Under the pieces are notes generated by a model. It was given only the letters and a program-made list of their open reading frames with translations, was not told the origin of the DNA and did not search any database. Shown here piece after piece: positions 43,819-52,487 of a stretch of 55,327 nucleotides of DNA. Source of the stretch: Bdellovibrionales bacterium (GTDB lineage Bacteria > Bdellovibrionota > FAC87 > UBA2466); NCBI GenBank assembly GCA_005776395.1, contig SXPJ01000052.1:1-55327 (forward strand). The letters are read 5' to 3'. Made by a program: the position numbers and the translations under genes. How positions within the stretch are numbered: position 1 is the stretch's first letter; every line of letters begins with the position of its first letter.

Positions 43819-45216
43819 ATGCAGCGCTCACTACACATAAAAACTTTCGGATGTCAGATGAATGTTTATGACTCCGATCGAATGCAGTCCATTTTGAATG
43901 CTAAGGGTTTTCGTTCTGAGCCCGAACTTCGAAAAGCGGATGTTATTTTGATCAACACTTGTAGCATCAGAGATAAGTCAGAACATAAAGTCTTAAGTCT
44001 GTTAGGAGAGCTCAAAGGATTAAAACAGAAAGATCCCAAAAAGGTGATCGCTATTTCAGGTTGTGTCGGACAACGAATGGGCCGAACTTTATTACAGAGA
44101 GTTCCTCATTTAGATCTGGTCTTAGGGCCTGATGCCATTGATCGTGTTGCGGAACTTATTGAGAGTGTAGTGGATCGTGGTGAGCGTCTTGTAGAGGCCA
44201 AGTTTGATACTGAAGGCCGTAAGTATTCTCAACCCTGCCTAGTGAATCGTGCAAAGCCCTCTGAATTTCTCACCATTATGAAAGGGTGCGATCATTTCTG
44301 TACCTATTGTATTGTGCCCTTTGTTCGCGGGAGAGAAAAAAGTAGAAGTATTGAAGAGATTATTCAGGATGTAAAAAACCTAGTAGCTAAAGGCACCCAA
44401 GAGGTGACTTTCTTAGGTCAAAATATCAATACCTATGGCAAGGGCACGGGTCAAAAACTCTCTGAACTGATAGAGGCTGCGAATAAAGTCGAGGGACTTA
44501 AACGAATTCGATACCTCACTTCTCATCCCAGAGATTTAGGAGAGGATTTAATAACTCAATTTGGGACTGTGGAAAAACTTTGTCCTCAGCTTCATTTGCC
44601 TTTTCAGTCTGGAAGTAATCGAATTTTAAAAGCGATGGCCCGTCTGTATACTCAAGAGCTTTACTTAAATAAAATTGAACTTTTAAGAAAAGCTTGCCCT
44701 GATATTGCTCTTTCGACCGATGTGATTGTGGGATTCCCAGGAGAAACTGAAGAGGATTTTGAACAGACATTAAAAGTTCTAAGCGAAGTTAAATTTTCGA
44801 GTGCGTTCATGTTTAAGTACTCTCCGCGTCCGGGGACTAAAGCGATGGATCTTGGAGAAGAGGTTTGTGAATCGGTGAAGGAAGAACGATTAGCTCGAGC
44901 TCAGCGGGTCGTGTACTCTCAGATTGAATTAGAGAATTTGAAATATCGCAATCAGATTATTCCAGTTCTAATTGAATCGATGGACAAGAAAAAGAAATTC
45001 TTTTCTGGCAGGACTACTCACAGTAAATTGGTTCATGTGATGAATGTGGGTGAAGCCTCAGTGGGTAAAATTATTGATGTGGAAATTACCGATTCTAATG
45101 TGAGTTGCTTGAAAGGATTTTATGTCGGAGCCCCAAAAACCTCAATTAAACTTACAGCTAACTCCGGAGGAGTTGAAAGCGGCATTTCCTCATCGGTATC
45201 GGCACCCCTCGATTGA
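43819..45216 (+). CDS. miaB: tRNA-2-methylthio-N6-dimethylallyladenosine synthase
   Basis: 465 residues. N-terminal UPF0004 domain with three Cys (TFGCQMN, NTCSIRD, SGCVGQR), radical-SAM CDHFCTYC (C-x3-C-x2-C), and C-terminal TRAM domain. ATG 43819 leads directly into HIKTFGCQMNVYDSD; the upstream TTG 43783 has no ribosome binding site. The last 32 codons (KTSIKLTANSGGVESGISSSVSAPLD region) overlap the next gene by 95 bases and are not typical MiaB sequence. Confidence 0.93.
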   Translation: MQRSLHIKTFGCQMNVYDSDRMQSILNAKGFRSEPELRKADVILINTCSIRDKSEHKVLSLLGELKGLKQKDPKKVIAISGCVGQRMGRTLLQRVPHLDLVLGPDAIDRVAELIESVVDRGERLVEAKFDTEGRKYSQPCLVNRAKPSEFLTIMKGCDHFCTYCIVPFVRGREKSRSIEEIIQDVKNLVAKGTQEVTFLGQNINTYGKGTGQKLSELIEAANKVEGLKRIRYLTSHPRDLGEDLITQFGTVEKLCPQLHLPFQSGSNRILKAMARLYTQELYLNKIELLRKACPDIALSTDVIVGFPGETEEDFEQTLKVLSEVKFSSAFMFKYSPRPGTKAMDLGEEVCESVKEERLARAQRVVYSQIELENLKYRNQIIPVLIESMDKKKKFFSGRTTHSKLVHVMNVGEASVGKIIDVEITDSNVSCLKGFYVGAPKTSIKLTANSGGVESGISSSVSAPLD

Positions 45217-45682
45217 TCCTTCAGTTTTTGTAGCTTCAGGCAGTCATGTGATCGGGGATGTGACTATCGGAAAACTAAGTAGTATCTGGTTTAATTGTGT
45301 TGTTCGCGGTGATGTGAACTTCATTAAAATTGGCGAAAAAACCAATATTCAAGATATGACTTTAATTCATGAATCATACAAGAAAAGCCCGACCCTCATA
45401 GGAAATTCAGTCACCGTAGGTCACTCAGCGGTCTTACATGCTTGTACTATCGGAGATTTTAGTCTTATCGGAATGGGAAGTGTTGTATTAGATGAAGCAG
45501 AACTTGGAGAGTATGTGCTCTTGGGGGCTGGGAGTCTTGTGACCCCAGGAACTAAAATTCCTTCGCGTAGCAAAGCTTTTGGACGACCTGCAAAAGTAGT
45601 GGGTACTTTATCTGAAGAAGAGATTAAGTTTCTAAAGTTTAGTTCGGAGCACTATGTTCGATTAAGCCAAACTTACTTATGA
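45122..45682 (+). CDS. Gamma-class carbonic anhydrase-like protein
   Basis: 186 residues of left-handed beta-helix. LIHES, TVGHSAVLHACTIG hold the His metal ligands; WFNCVVRGDV is the family's signature. Either CO2 hydration or another metal-dependent acyl/CoA function; the family is often annotated PaaY/CaiE/YrdA. GAAAGGA ribosome binding site. The C-terminal HYVRLSQTYL ends within the third 22-bp repeat. Confidence 0.9.
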   Translation: MSEPQKPQLNLQLTPEELKAAFPHRYRHPSIDPSVFVASGSHVIGDVTIGKLSSIWFNCVVRGDVNFIKIGEKTNIQDMTLIHESYKKSPTLIGNSVTVGHSAVLHACTIGDFSLIGMGSVVLDEAELGEYVLLGAGSLVTPGTKIPSRSKAFGRPAKVVGTLSEEEIKFLKFSSEHYVRLSQTYL

Positions 45683-45692
45683 ACTGCTTAGT
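45671..45692 (+). repeat. 22-bp gene-end repeat, copy 3
   Basis: Identical to copy 1 over 22 bases. It contains the TGA stop of the plus-strand carbonic anhydrase gene and the TAA stop of the minus-strand membrane protein gene, so both convergent genes end in it. Confidence 0.72.
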
Positions 45693-47320
45693 GTTTTCCA
45701 GTGGCTCTTTTTAAGTTTGAAAGTAATTACAGTTAAACAACAGAAAACGAAACATACGGGAGGCAAAATTCCGAGAGTTGTTACAGTTCCGACGAAATAG
45801 ACAACGATTCCCATGATAAGCGGAATAAATAATTGTCGAGCTCTTAATTGAATGATCTGTTGTATCGGAATCTTATGTTGAAATGCCGGGTAGAGATTAA
45901 AGAGGCTAAATGGCGATAGCATGAGTCCTGCTAGCACACCGTCAAAAAGAGCAGCTCGAATCAAGGGATTAGGATAGGTTTGAATCATTTGAGATACCAA
46001 AATAAAAAATGGAGAGGCTAGCCCTCCCGTAACAAAACTAAGAAGAAATCCTGAGAGCAAATTGAAGGGGAGAACGGCGGTAGGATGTTTTCTGGGATCA
46101 CAAATGGAGATAATAAGATCCAGAATTCCTAGATCTGAGCTTAGTGTCGCCGTAAAACAAGAGATGATTAATGCAAGTAGAGGACCTTTCCATCTTTGAA
46201 AGATGGCAATCCAAGAATCTAGTTTAAATCTTGTGAATTCAACCAAAAGAAAAGCCAATCCGATTCGAGTTAGGGTTGGAATAGATCTGAAATCAGGGAT
46301 AAAAAAACCTGCAACTTCAAGAATAAAGATCGTACTGAAGTATCTCCAAAAATATTTAAATTCCCAAATTAAAGGTTGATGGCTAGGAAAAGAGGGGATC
46401 AGAGTTGTGAAAAAATAGAAGATGATGGCAAAAGAAAAATACCTTGGAGTTAGAAAAGTTGTAAAAACTGAATAGATATTGGAGAGGTCTAAGCCAAAAA
46501 TATATAGACTCAAGGTTAAGATAAGTAGCTGTGCATTAAAGAACACTGTGAGGTTTTTAAGTTTGTGGCCGAGCGAAAAGATCATGGGGCCGAGCAAGGT
46601 ATAAAAGAGAGGGTTCCAGATTCCCAGCCCATTGGATATAAATGAGTTAACTAAACTTTCTATTGGATTTGATGGGGTCCGAGCCTGTTGTCTTTCGGTG
46701 AGGCTTCTTAAAGCTAACCAGAAAGATAAGAGTAAGAGGCCCATAAAGAGTCGATCGGTGGTTACAATATTAATCGTTGTTTTAGGTAAGATTTTAAGAA
46801 ATTGAATTAGATTAATACCACTTAAAAATAGAAAGTGAAAGAGCAAGAGAACGATGGAGCTCTTAGCAGATAAGCCGAATGGCAATATAATAAGGAACGT
46901 CAGTAGAGGTAAGAAACTTAAAGGAAGTGGAAATTCGGTTGAAAAAGTTTGCTTTAAAACAGAGGCTCCGGAAGATATTTTAAAAACTTCGAAACCTAAG
47001 CTCCATTGAGCTAAGATATAAAATCGCAGAGAGTGAGTTGATTTGGCTCTAAGCACGCAAGAGGTTAGGTTAGCTGTGTTTGCAGTTTGTGGACCGGTAA
47101 ATATTTTATTGATAAACCATCTCTCTAGAGGCGTGTTTTCGTTAGGAATCAGTTCACGGCATACCGAAATTATATTTTTTTGAATCTCAACTGAGCGACC
47201 AATCTCCTGTTCTAAACGTTGAGTTGCTAGCTCTCTTTGGGAAAAGGGAATCATCAATAAGAGAACGCCAGCGAAGAGGATCGCTAATAACCACTTAAAT
47301 ATGAGCCGAGTCTGAAACAT
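45677..47320 (-). CDS. Large polytopic membrane protein, unknown
   Basis: 547 residues. One membrane helix (about 7-25), a periplasmic segment of ~85 residues with Cys54 and Cys88 that could pair, then around 11-12 further hydrophobic helices with few charged loops. No catalytic motif or transporter signature stands out. Basic tail KLKKSHWK. Divergent from the small secreted protein at 47472. I do not recognise a family. Confidence 0.8.
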   Translation of the reverse strand: MFQTRLIFKWLLAILFAGVLLLMIPFSQRELATQRLEQEIGRSVEIQKNIISVCRELIPNENTPLERWFINKIFTGPQTANTANLTSCVLRAKSTHSLRFYILAQWSLGFEVFKISSGASVLKQTFSTEFPLPLSFLPLLTFLIILPFGLSAKSSIVLLLFHFLFLSGINLIQFLKILPKTTINIVTTDRLFMGLLLLSFWLALRSLTERQQARTPSNPIESLVNSFISNGLGIWNPLFYTLLGPMIFSLGHKLKNLTVFFNAQLLILTLSLYIFGLDLSNIYSVFTTFLTPRYFSFAIIFYFFTTLIPSFPSHQPLIWEFKYFWRYFSTIFILEVAGFFIPDFRSIPTLTRIGLAFLLVEFTRFKLDSWIAIFQRWKGPLLALIISCFTATLSSDLGILDLIISICDPRKHPTAVLPFNLLSGFLLSFVTGGLASPFFILVSQMIQTYPNPLIRAALFDGVLAGLMLSPFSLFNLYPAFQHKIPIQQIIQLRARQLFIPLIMGIVVYFVGTVTTLGILPPVCFVFCCLTVITFKLKKSHWKTLSSS

Positions 47321-47419
47321 GCATTTTTAAAGGATGCTTCATTCTATCTTTGAATTTGAACTTAATGAAGCTTTAAAGGTGAATAGTGAGTTAAATTGTG
47401 TGGCTCCATTAAGAAGGCA

Positions 47420-47445
47420 GTACAGGGTTAACGGTTAGTGCTATA
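47420..47445 (+). repeat. Solo copy of the palindromic-element arm
   Basis: GTACAGGGTTAAC then GGTTAGTGCTATA; relative to the right arm of the 172-bp element (34526-34552) it differs by one deletion and two substitutions. TGCTATATT is an extended -10-like sequence, and the next gene's ATG lies 27 bases downstream, so the arm may act as that gene's promoter. Confidence 0.5.
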
Positions 47446-47471
47446 TTTTAAATCTTAAAGAAAGGTAGACA

Positions 47472-47903
47472 ATGAGACAATTTTCGATGGGTTCAGGGCT
47501 TACTTTAGGAATTTTAGCCTCTGTGTTTGGATTGAGTTTAATGCTTATGGCAGAGACTTTGACTCCAGCACAGGAAAAAGCCCTAGCTGGAGCTATTGAG
47601 GAGCTGACCCATCCTGCAAAAAGAGCAGAGGCTTTGAAGAAGAGTCCTAAAGCTGCTGAATCTGACAAGTTTGTAAAGGAGGTTGGGGGGGAGTATTCAG
47701 AAGACCTTTATCAACTCGCAGGTAAATTAATGGAAAATTTGACTCGAGAAGGACATGGAGATCCTGACCAGATGGATCAGATTTTAGAAAAGGCTAGAAA
47801 AGATCCGGAGGGCTTTGCGAAAACATTTACCCCTGAGCAGAAGCGATTGTTAAAAGAGTTAGGACAAAAGATCGAAAAAAATAAAAAACCATCCTTGCCC
47901 TAA
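47472..47903 (+). CDS. Small secreted protein, unknown
   Basis: 143 residues. Signal peptide (GLTLGILASVFGLSLMLMA), mature part acidic/basic helical with TPAQEKALAGAIEEL and FTPEQKRLLKELGQKIEKNKK. AAAGAAAGG ribosome binding site. Suggests a helical periplasmic protein; no family recognised. Confidence 0.7.
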   Translation: MRQFSMGSGLTLGILASVFGLSLMLMAETLTPAQEKALAGAIEELTHPAKRAEALKKSPKAAESDKFVKEVGGEYSEDLYQLAGKLMENLTREGHGDPDQMDQILEKARKDPEGFAKTFTPEQKRLLKELGQKIEKNKKPSLP

Positions 47904-47934
47904 TTGCTTTTTGTCGAATTTCATCTGAGAAAAA

Positions 47935-50340
47935 CTAATTAGTCATGGGAGGACTCATCTCCTGACTAGGGGGAGATATTTTAATCCCTGTAGGAAGGAA
48001 TCCAAAACCTTCCAAACCTGCTAGGGATAACACTTGTGAAATATCTTTTATAAAGTGAAAGGTCATTTGGTTTTTAATTTCATCACTTACATCTCGTAGA
48101 TCACCCATGTTCTTCTCTGGGATAAGAACTATAGTGACTCCCGCTCTATGAGCTGCAATCACCTTTTCTTTAATTCCGCCCACGGGCAGGATATTTCCAC
48201 GAAGAGTAATTTCACCCGTTAAGGCTAGCTTACAAGATACTGATCTATTTTGAATTAAACTCGCCAGAGCTAAGAAAATAGCTGTTCCAGCAGAGGGGCC
48301 GTCTTTAGGAATGGCTCCGGCGGGAACATGGATGTGAAAATCGGACTGATCAAATTTCACTTCAGATGATTTTCCAATTTGAGATCTCAAGAGGCTCAGA
48401 GCAATTTGGGCCGACTCTTTCATTACATCCCCTAATTGTCCGGTCAGGGTTAATCCTCCCTTGCCTTCCATTCGAGCCACTTCAATCTGAAGAATCTCTC
48501 CACCTACGGGTGTCCAGGCAAGCCCTGTGACGATTCCTGGCTTAACAGCCGCTTCGACCACTTCTGGAAAAAGTTTTTGAGCCCCTAAAATAGTTTCAAT
48601 GTCGGCTTTTGACAGAATAATCTTTTTTGGGGAATTTTCTTCCGTAAGCTGTTCAGCTATTCCGCGACACAGATGAGCTAGTTCTCGAGTTAAATTTCTA
48701 ACTCCTGCTTCTCGGGTGTAGGCCTCAATCACATGGCCTAAAGCCTCATCTGTAATTTGGAGCCTATCTGCAGAGATACCATGATCCGACAGGACTTTAG
48801 AAATGAGATGGCGTTTGGCTATCTCCATCTTTTCCAATTTGGAGTAACTACTCATTTCAATAATCTCTAAACGATCTCTTAATGCAGGAGGAATGGTCTC
48901 TAGCATATTTGCGGTAGTTACAAAGAAGGCATTGGAGAGATCATAAGGAACATCCAAGTAGTGATCGACAAAAGTGTGATTCTGTTCAGGATCTAGAACT
49001 TCAAGCAGGGCCGATGAGGGATCCCCTCTGAAATCACTGCCCAATTTGTCGATCTCGTCTAATAGGATCAGGGGATCCTTCACTTGGGAGCGTTTCATCG
49101 CCTGAATAATTCTTCCGGGCATGGCTCCAATGTAAGTTCTTCTGTGACCTCTGATTTCAGCCTCATCACGAATTCCCCCGAGGCTAATCCTGACAAAGTT
49201 TCTTCCCAAGGCTTTGGCCATGGATTGGGCAATACTTGTTTTTCCAACCCCAGGAGGGCCGGATAGGCAGAGAATGGGCCCCTTCATGTCCTTTTTTAAT
49301 TTTGCGACTGCTAAAAATTGGAGGATACGTTTTTTTACCTTTTCGATTCCAAAGTGGTCTCTTTCAAGAATAGCACGAGCGTTGTTTAAATTGATTTGGT
49401 CGCTTGGGGTGCCGGAGGTTTTATTCCATGGAACGGCCAAGAGCCAATCTAAGTAAGTTCTAATGACGTGATGTTCTGGAGAGGCTTTGGGAATTGAGTT
49501 TAAACGCTTGAGTTCTTCTCGAGCGATTTTTAAAACCTCTTCAGGAAAGCCTGTCTCTTCAATTTTTTTAGCCATTCCATCGGTTGATTTGACCTCATCG
49601 CCAAGTTCTTCCGATATTGTTTTCATCTGTTCTCGAAGTAATTGATCTCTTTGATCCTTACTGAGCCGCTCCATCATTTTGCTTTGAATTTCATTTTGGA
49701 GCATGAGCTTCTCTTTTTCGCGAAGCATTTCCGATAGAAGAGAGTTTAATCGTTCCTCGAGATCTGAAATTTCTAAAAGTTTCTGCTTAGCCGCCGTACT
49801 GAGATGAATAAAGGTACAACCCAAATCGGCAATTTGAGCGGGATCTTCAATTTGATTGAGAAGTTTGATTAAGGCTTCAGAACCTGGAACTCCTGAGAGG
49901 GTCAGAATAGTTTTCCCCAACTGTTTAATCTCACTAGCTATAGTTTCGATTCTTTCGGTATAGGTTGAGGAGATCTCCGGAAGTTGAAATCCTTTAGCGG
50001 TTAAACACCCTTCATGCTCTACGATCTCAGTAATTTGAAAACGAAAAAGGCCATTAGCGATAACCTGCAAGCTCTCTTTCTCTAATTGATTGATTTTTGA
50101 AACAAGGCAAACCACACCCACAGAGTGGAGGTCTTGGATTTCAGGTTTTTCCTTAGTCGGATCTTTTTGGGTGACTACTAAAAGAAGATTTCCCTTTTTT
50201 TGGGCCTGTCTCACGGTACGGATGCTTTGGGTTCTTCCCACGATTAATGGAACCGCAGTATTTGGAAAAAGAACTGTGTTTCTTACTGGGAGAACTGGAA
50301 TGAGTTCAGGAAGCTCGATATTTTTGTGAGATGCATCCAT
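47935..50340 (-). CDS. lon: ATP-dependent protease Lon
   Basis: 801 residues. LON N-terminal domain (LPELIPVLPVRNTVLFPN), AAA+ module with Walker A GPPGVGKTS and Walker B LILLDEIDK, and protease domain with Ser-Lys dyad in PKDGPSAGTA and GIKEKVIAAHRAG. ATG 50340 behind AAGGTGG is preferred over 50391. Degrades misfolded and regulatory proteins. No heat-shock CIRCE-type operator seen. Confidence 0.95.
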   Translation of the reverse strand: MDASHKNIELPELIPVLPVRNTVLFPNTAVPLIVGRTQSIRTVRQAQKKGNLLLVVTQKDPTKEKPEIQDLHSVGVVCLVSKINQLEKESLQVIANGLFRFQITEIVEHEGCLTAKGFQLPEISSTYTERIETIASEIKQLGKTILTLSGVPGSEALIKLLNQIEDPAQIADLGCTFIHLSTAAKQKLLEISDLEERLNSLLSEMLREKEKLMLQNEIQSKMMERLSKDQRDQLLREQMKTISEELGDEVKSTDGMAKKIEETGFPEEVLKIAREELKRLNSIPKASPEHHVIRTYLDWLLAVPWNKTSGTPSDQINLNNARAILERDHFGIEKVKKRILQFLAVAKLKKDMKGPILCLSGPPGVGKTSIAQSMAKALGRNFVRISLGGIRDEAEIRGHRRTYIGAMPGRIIQAMKRSQVKDPLILLDEIDKLGSDFRGDPSSALLEVLDPEQNHTFVDHYLDVPYDLSNAFFVTTANMLETIPPALRDRLEIIEMSSYSKLEKMEIAKRHLISKVLSDHGISADRLQITDEALGHVIEAYTREAGVRNLTRELAHLCRGIAEQLTEENSPKKIILSKADIETILGAQKLFPEVVEAAVKPGIVTGLAWTPVGGEILQIEVARMEGKGGLTLTGQLGDVMKESAQIALSLLRSQIGKSSEVKFDQSDFHIHVPAGAIPKDGPSAGTAIFLALASLIQNRSVSCKLALTGEITLRGNILPVGGIKEKVIAAHRAGVTIVLIPEKNMGDLRDVSDEIKNQMTFHFIKDISQVLSLAGLEGFGFLPTGIKISPPSQEMSPPMTN

Positions 50341-50363
50341 AGCGACCACCTTCTTTCTACAAC

Positions 50364-50391
50364 AGTATGTTATCCCTTTGAAAAAGGTCAA
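50364..50391 (-). promoter_or_regulatory. Candidate promoter of lon
   Basis: Minus strand: TTGACC (50391-50386), 16-base spacer, CATACT (50369-50364); 24 bases to the ATG at 50340. Confidence 0.45.
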
Positions 50392-50493
50392 TGGAAGGTA
50401 TCAAAAAAGGGGGAAGTTTGAGTCAAAATGGGTAAAAAATGGGGGGTTTAAGCTGTCTGAAGTGCTTATTTCGACTTTTTTGGGGGGAAGAGC

Positions 50494-50528
50494 TAAAGAA
50501 AAAGGGGCTAGGTGCCCCTTTTTCTTTA
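50494..50528. terminator. Bidirectional-looking terminator below the 53-residue protein gene
   Basis: TAAAGAAAAAGGGGC / GCCCCTTTTTCTTTA, perfect 15-bp stem with loop TAGGT; serves the minus-strand gene and, by symmetry, could act on the plus strand as well. Confidence 0.85.
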
Positions 50529-50549
50529 AAGAATAGGTCGTTCAAAAGC

Positions 50550-50711
50550 TTATTTGCGGCGCAATTTCTTTACGCGCATCTTCTTCTTATTTTTGCGACG
50601 TCGGGCTAAAGCAGGATCTTGACGTTGTTGTTGTCTTCCTCTTTTTAATTTAGCCTTTCGCTGGGCCTTTTTTTTGGCTGTTTTTCTTTTTGCTGGTTTT
50701 CTTTTTATCAT
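50550..50711 (-). CDS. 53-residue highly basic protein
   Basis: Too short for a routine gene call but well supported: AAGGAG six bases before ATG 50711, a near-consensus promoter upstream and a strong terminator 22 bases after the stop. The chain starts MIKRKPAKRKTAKKKAQ, contains KRGRQQQRQDPALARRRKN and ends MRVKKLRRK; about half the residues are Lys or Arg. No acidic or hydrophobic core, so it should be disordered and bind nucleic acid (a histone-H1-tail-like or ribosome-associated protein). No family assigned. Confidence 0.8.
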   Translation of the reverse strand: MIKRKPAKRKTAKKKAQRKAKLKRGRQQQRQDPALARRRKNKKKMRVKKLRRK

Positions 50712-50761
50712 CTTGGATCTCCTTATTAAAACTTCAAACAGAACTCGAATTTAAGGTTTGA

Positions 50762-50789
50762 AGTATAGTTTGGAAGGATGAGTTTGCAA
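50762..50789 (-). promoter_or_regulatory. Sigma70-type promoter of the 53-residue protein gene
   Basis: Minus strand: TTGCAA (50789-50784), 16-base spacer, TATACT (50767-50762). Confidence 0.55.
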
Positions 50790-50857
50790 TTAAAAATAAA
50801 GTAAGGGTGTTTTTTTTTATATATAACGAGTTTTTGGCGAGTTTTACCCGGTAAAAA

Positions 50858-51655
50858 CTATTTAATTTCTAAAGCGTCTGAAAACCCCAAACTCTGTAAA
50901 TGGGGAAGTAGAGATTGGGCTTCAGCATTGAGTTGGGTAAATACGGCTCGAAAGATCGGTTTGACCTCTTGAGAGGGGAGGGTTAACGAATACACACGAT
51001 TTGCGATGGCTTCGGAAGAGTCGATCCATTGAATCTCCTTAGGCGTGGAGGCAGAAAGTTCATCTATAAGAAGTGGAAAATGGGTGCATCCAAGAATAAT
51101 AGTGTCTACCGTGAGGGGTGTTTGAGGAGCAAAAAAAGGGGCTATTTCATTTCGAACTGTTTCAAGATTAAGAATTTTTCCTCTGAGTTTTTCCTCTGAT
51201 AATTCTACTAATCGAGTAGAGCCTACTTTGATAATTTTACAATCGGAAGCATATTTTTGAATGAGCTGGTTGGTGTAAGGGCGCTGAACTGTGCCTGGAG
51301 TCGCTAGAAGTCCGATGACTTTAGTTTTTGTTTTTAAAGCTGCAGGTTTTATAGCTGGAACCACTCCGACTATCGGGAGGGACGAGTTTTTTCTGAGGGT
51401 TTCAAGGGCTAGGGTGCTGGCTGTATTACATGCAATAACGATAAGCTTTGGATTGAATTGTTGAATTGTTTTTTTAGTGAACTCACTAATGCATTGAATG
51501 ACAGTTTCTGGGGATTTGGGGCCGTAAGGAAAATTTTTGTTATCACAACCATAAACAATCGAAAGATGGGGGAGAGCTTTTCGGATGGCTTTAAAGATAC
51601 TGAGCCCTCCCACTCCTGAATCTAAAATGGCTATCATTTCATTTTGAACACTCAT
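50858..51655 (-). CDS. murI: Glutamate racemase
   Basis: 265 residues. ILDSGVGGLSI, catalytic Cys in ACNTAST and in LGCTHFPLL, i.e. the two-thiol active site. Supplies D-glutamate for peptidoglycan. Single gene, 146 bases before the 53-residue protein gene in the same direction. Confidence 0.94.
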   Translation of the reverse strand: MSVQNEMIAILDSGVGGLSIFKAIRKALPHLSIVYGCDNKNFPYGPKSPETVIQCISEFTKKTIQQFNPKLIVIACNTASTLALETLRKNSSLPIVGVVPAIKPAALKTKTKVIGLLATPGTVQRPYTNQLIQKYASDCKIIKVGSTRLVELSEEKLRGKILNLETVRNEIAPFFAPQTPLTVDTIILGCTHFPLLIDELSASTPKEIQWIDSSEAIANRVYSLTLPSQEVKPIFRAVFTQLNAEAQSLLPHLQSLGFSDALEIK

Positions 51656-51735
51656 TATTCAGTCTCTTTGCGTATTCTAATTAGTTCAGCAAATCTCTAT
51701 GTAACTTAGCTTTTTAGTTTTTTTAAAGGGCTAAA

Positions 51736-51819
51736 GCTGTCTAAGTTTTGACGTGAAAAAGTACATGATTTTAAAAGGTTGTCGAGTTGAATCATTTTTC
51801 AGTTAAAAAGTTAGACAGC
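51736..51819. repeat. Long-range inverted repeat in intergenic region
   Basis: GCTGTCTAAGTTTT (51736-51749) and AAAAGTTAGACAGC (51806-51819) match at 13 of 14 pairs, 56 bases apart; outside them GCTA and TAGC extend the dyad after a short interruption. The 243-base space between divergent murI and the 154-residue protein gene holds nothing else recognisable. Confidence 0.6.
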
Positions 51820-51898
51820 AGACTAGCTTTTTTACAGCTGTTAACTCCTGGTACTACATTTGCTGTAGAATAGGTTCAAGAGGGGAAATGGGGGGAAT

Positions 51899-52363
51899 AT
51901 GAATCAAAAGCATTGGGGCCGTTTTGTTTTTTTAGTCGGGGTCACTTGTATCTCTAATTCGGGGGCTATCATCAGAGCGGATGATTGGCGCCCCAAAGGC
52001 ACAGCGTATCAGGTTCGAGAGATTCGTGAAGAGTGCAGTGTCTATCGTTCTGTATTTACCAGTACTAAAGAATTATTAAATCGAAGAGTCGCGGATTTGA
52101 AAAATATCACCGACTCAACTCAACAACAGTACAAATCACTTACTGACTGCCGACAAAAAAATGGGATTTCCGAGATGGAGACTGAAGAGGGGCAGAGAAA
52201 AACGGCAGAGTTATGTGCAGAAAACTACGATCTTTGGTTGTTAGAAGGGACCCATTTGATCACCGCTGAGGAAGAGGTTGAAAAGTTGAGAGATGAGGTG
52301 AGTACTCTAGAAGGCGCGGTAAGTCGAAGGTGTTTACCTACGCTTGTAGCTAAGCTTAGATAG
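51899..52363 (+). CDS. Secreted Cys-containing protein, unknown
   Basis: 154 residues. Signal-peptide-like N-terminus (FVFLVGVTCISNSGAIIRA), then an alpha-helical mature part with four Cys (EECSVY, TDCRQK, ELCAEN, RRCLPT) that could form two disulfides. Heptad-like EEEVEKLRDEVSTLEGAV near the end. Start ATG with GGGGGAAT before it. No family recognised. Confidence 0.65.
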   Translation: MNQKHWGRFVFLVGVTCISNSGAIIRADDWRPKGTAYQVREIREECSVYRSVFTSTKELLNRRVADLKNITDSTQQQYKSLTDCRQKNGISEMETEEGQRKTAELCAENYDLWLLEGTHLITAEEEVEKLRDEVSTLEGAVSRRCLPTLVAKLR

Positions 52364-52427
52364 GGAATGAGGGGGGCTTACCCAAGTTTTTCATGATTCG
52401 AATTTAAAGTCCGAAACCTGTCGAAAT

Positions 52428-52438
52428 TTTGGTACAAT
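52428..52438 (+). promoter_or_regulatory. Extended -10 element upstream of WbqC-like gene
   Basis: TTTTGGTACAAT: TGG before TACAAT (52433-52438) fits an extended -10; no good -35. About 50 bases before the start codon. Confidence 0.3.
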
Positions 52439-52487
52439 TAAAGTTAGCTTTCCTGGGCAATTTAACTTACTAAAATTTCTAAAGCAC

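Noticed and set aside
10581-45692. 22-bp repeats as XerCD dif sites or integron attC sites
   Set aside because: No 11-6-11 arm structure and no RYYYAAC/GTTRRRY boxes; three dispersed copies at gene ends do not fit a dif site.
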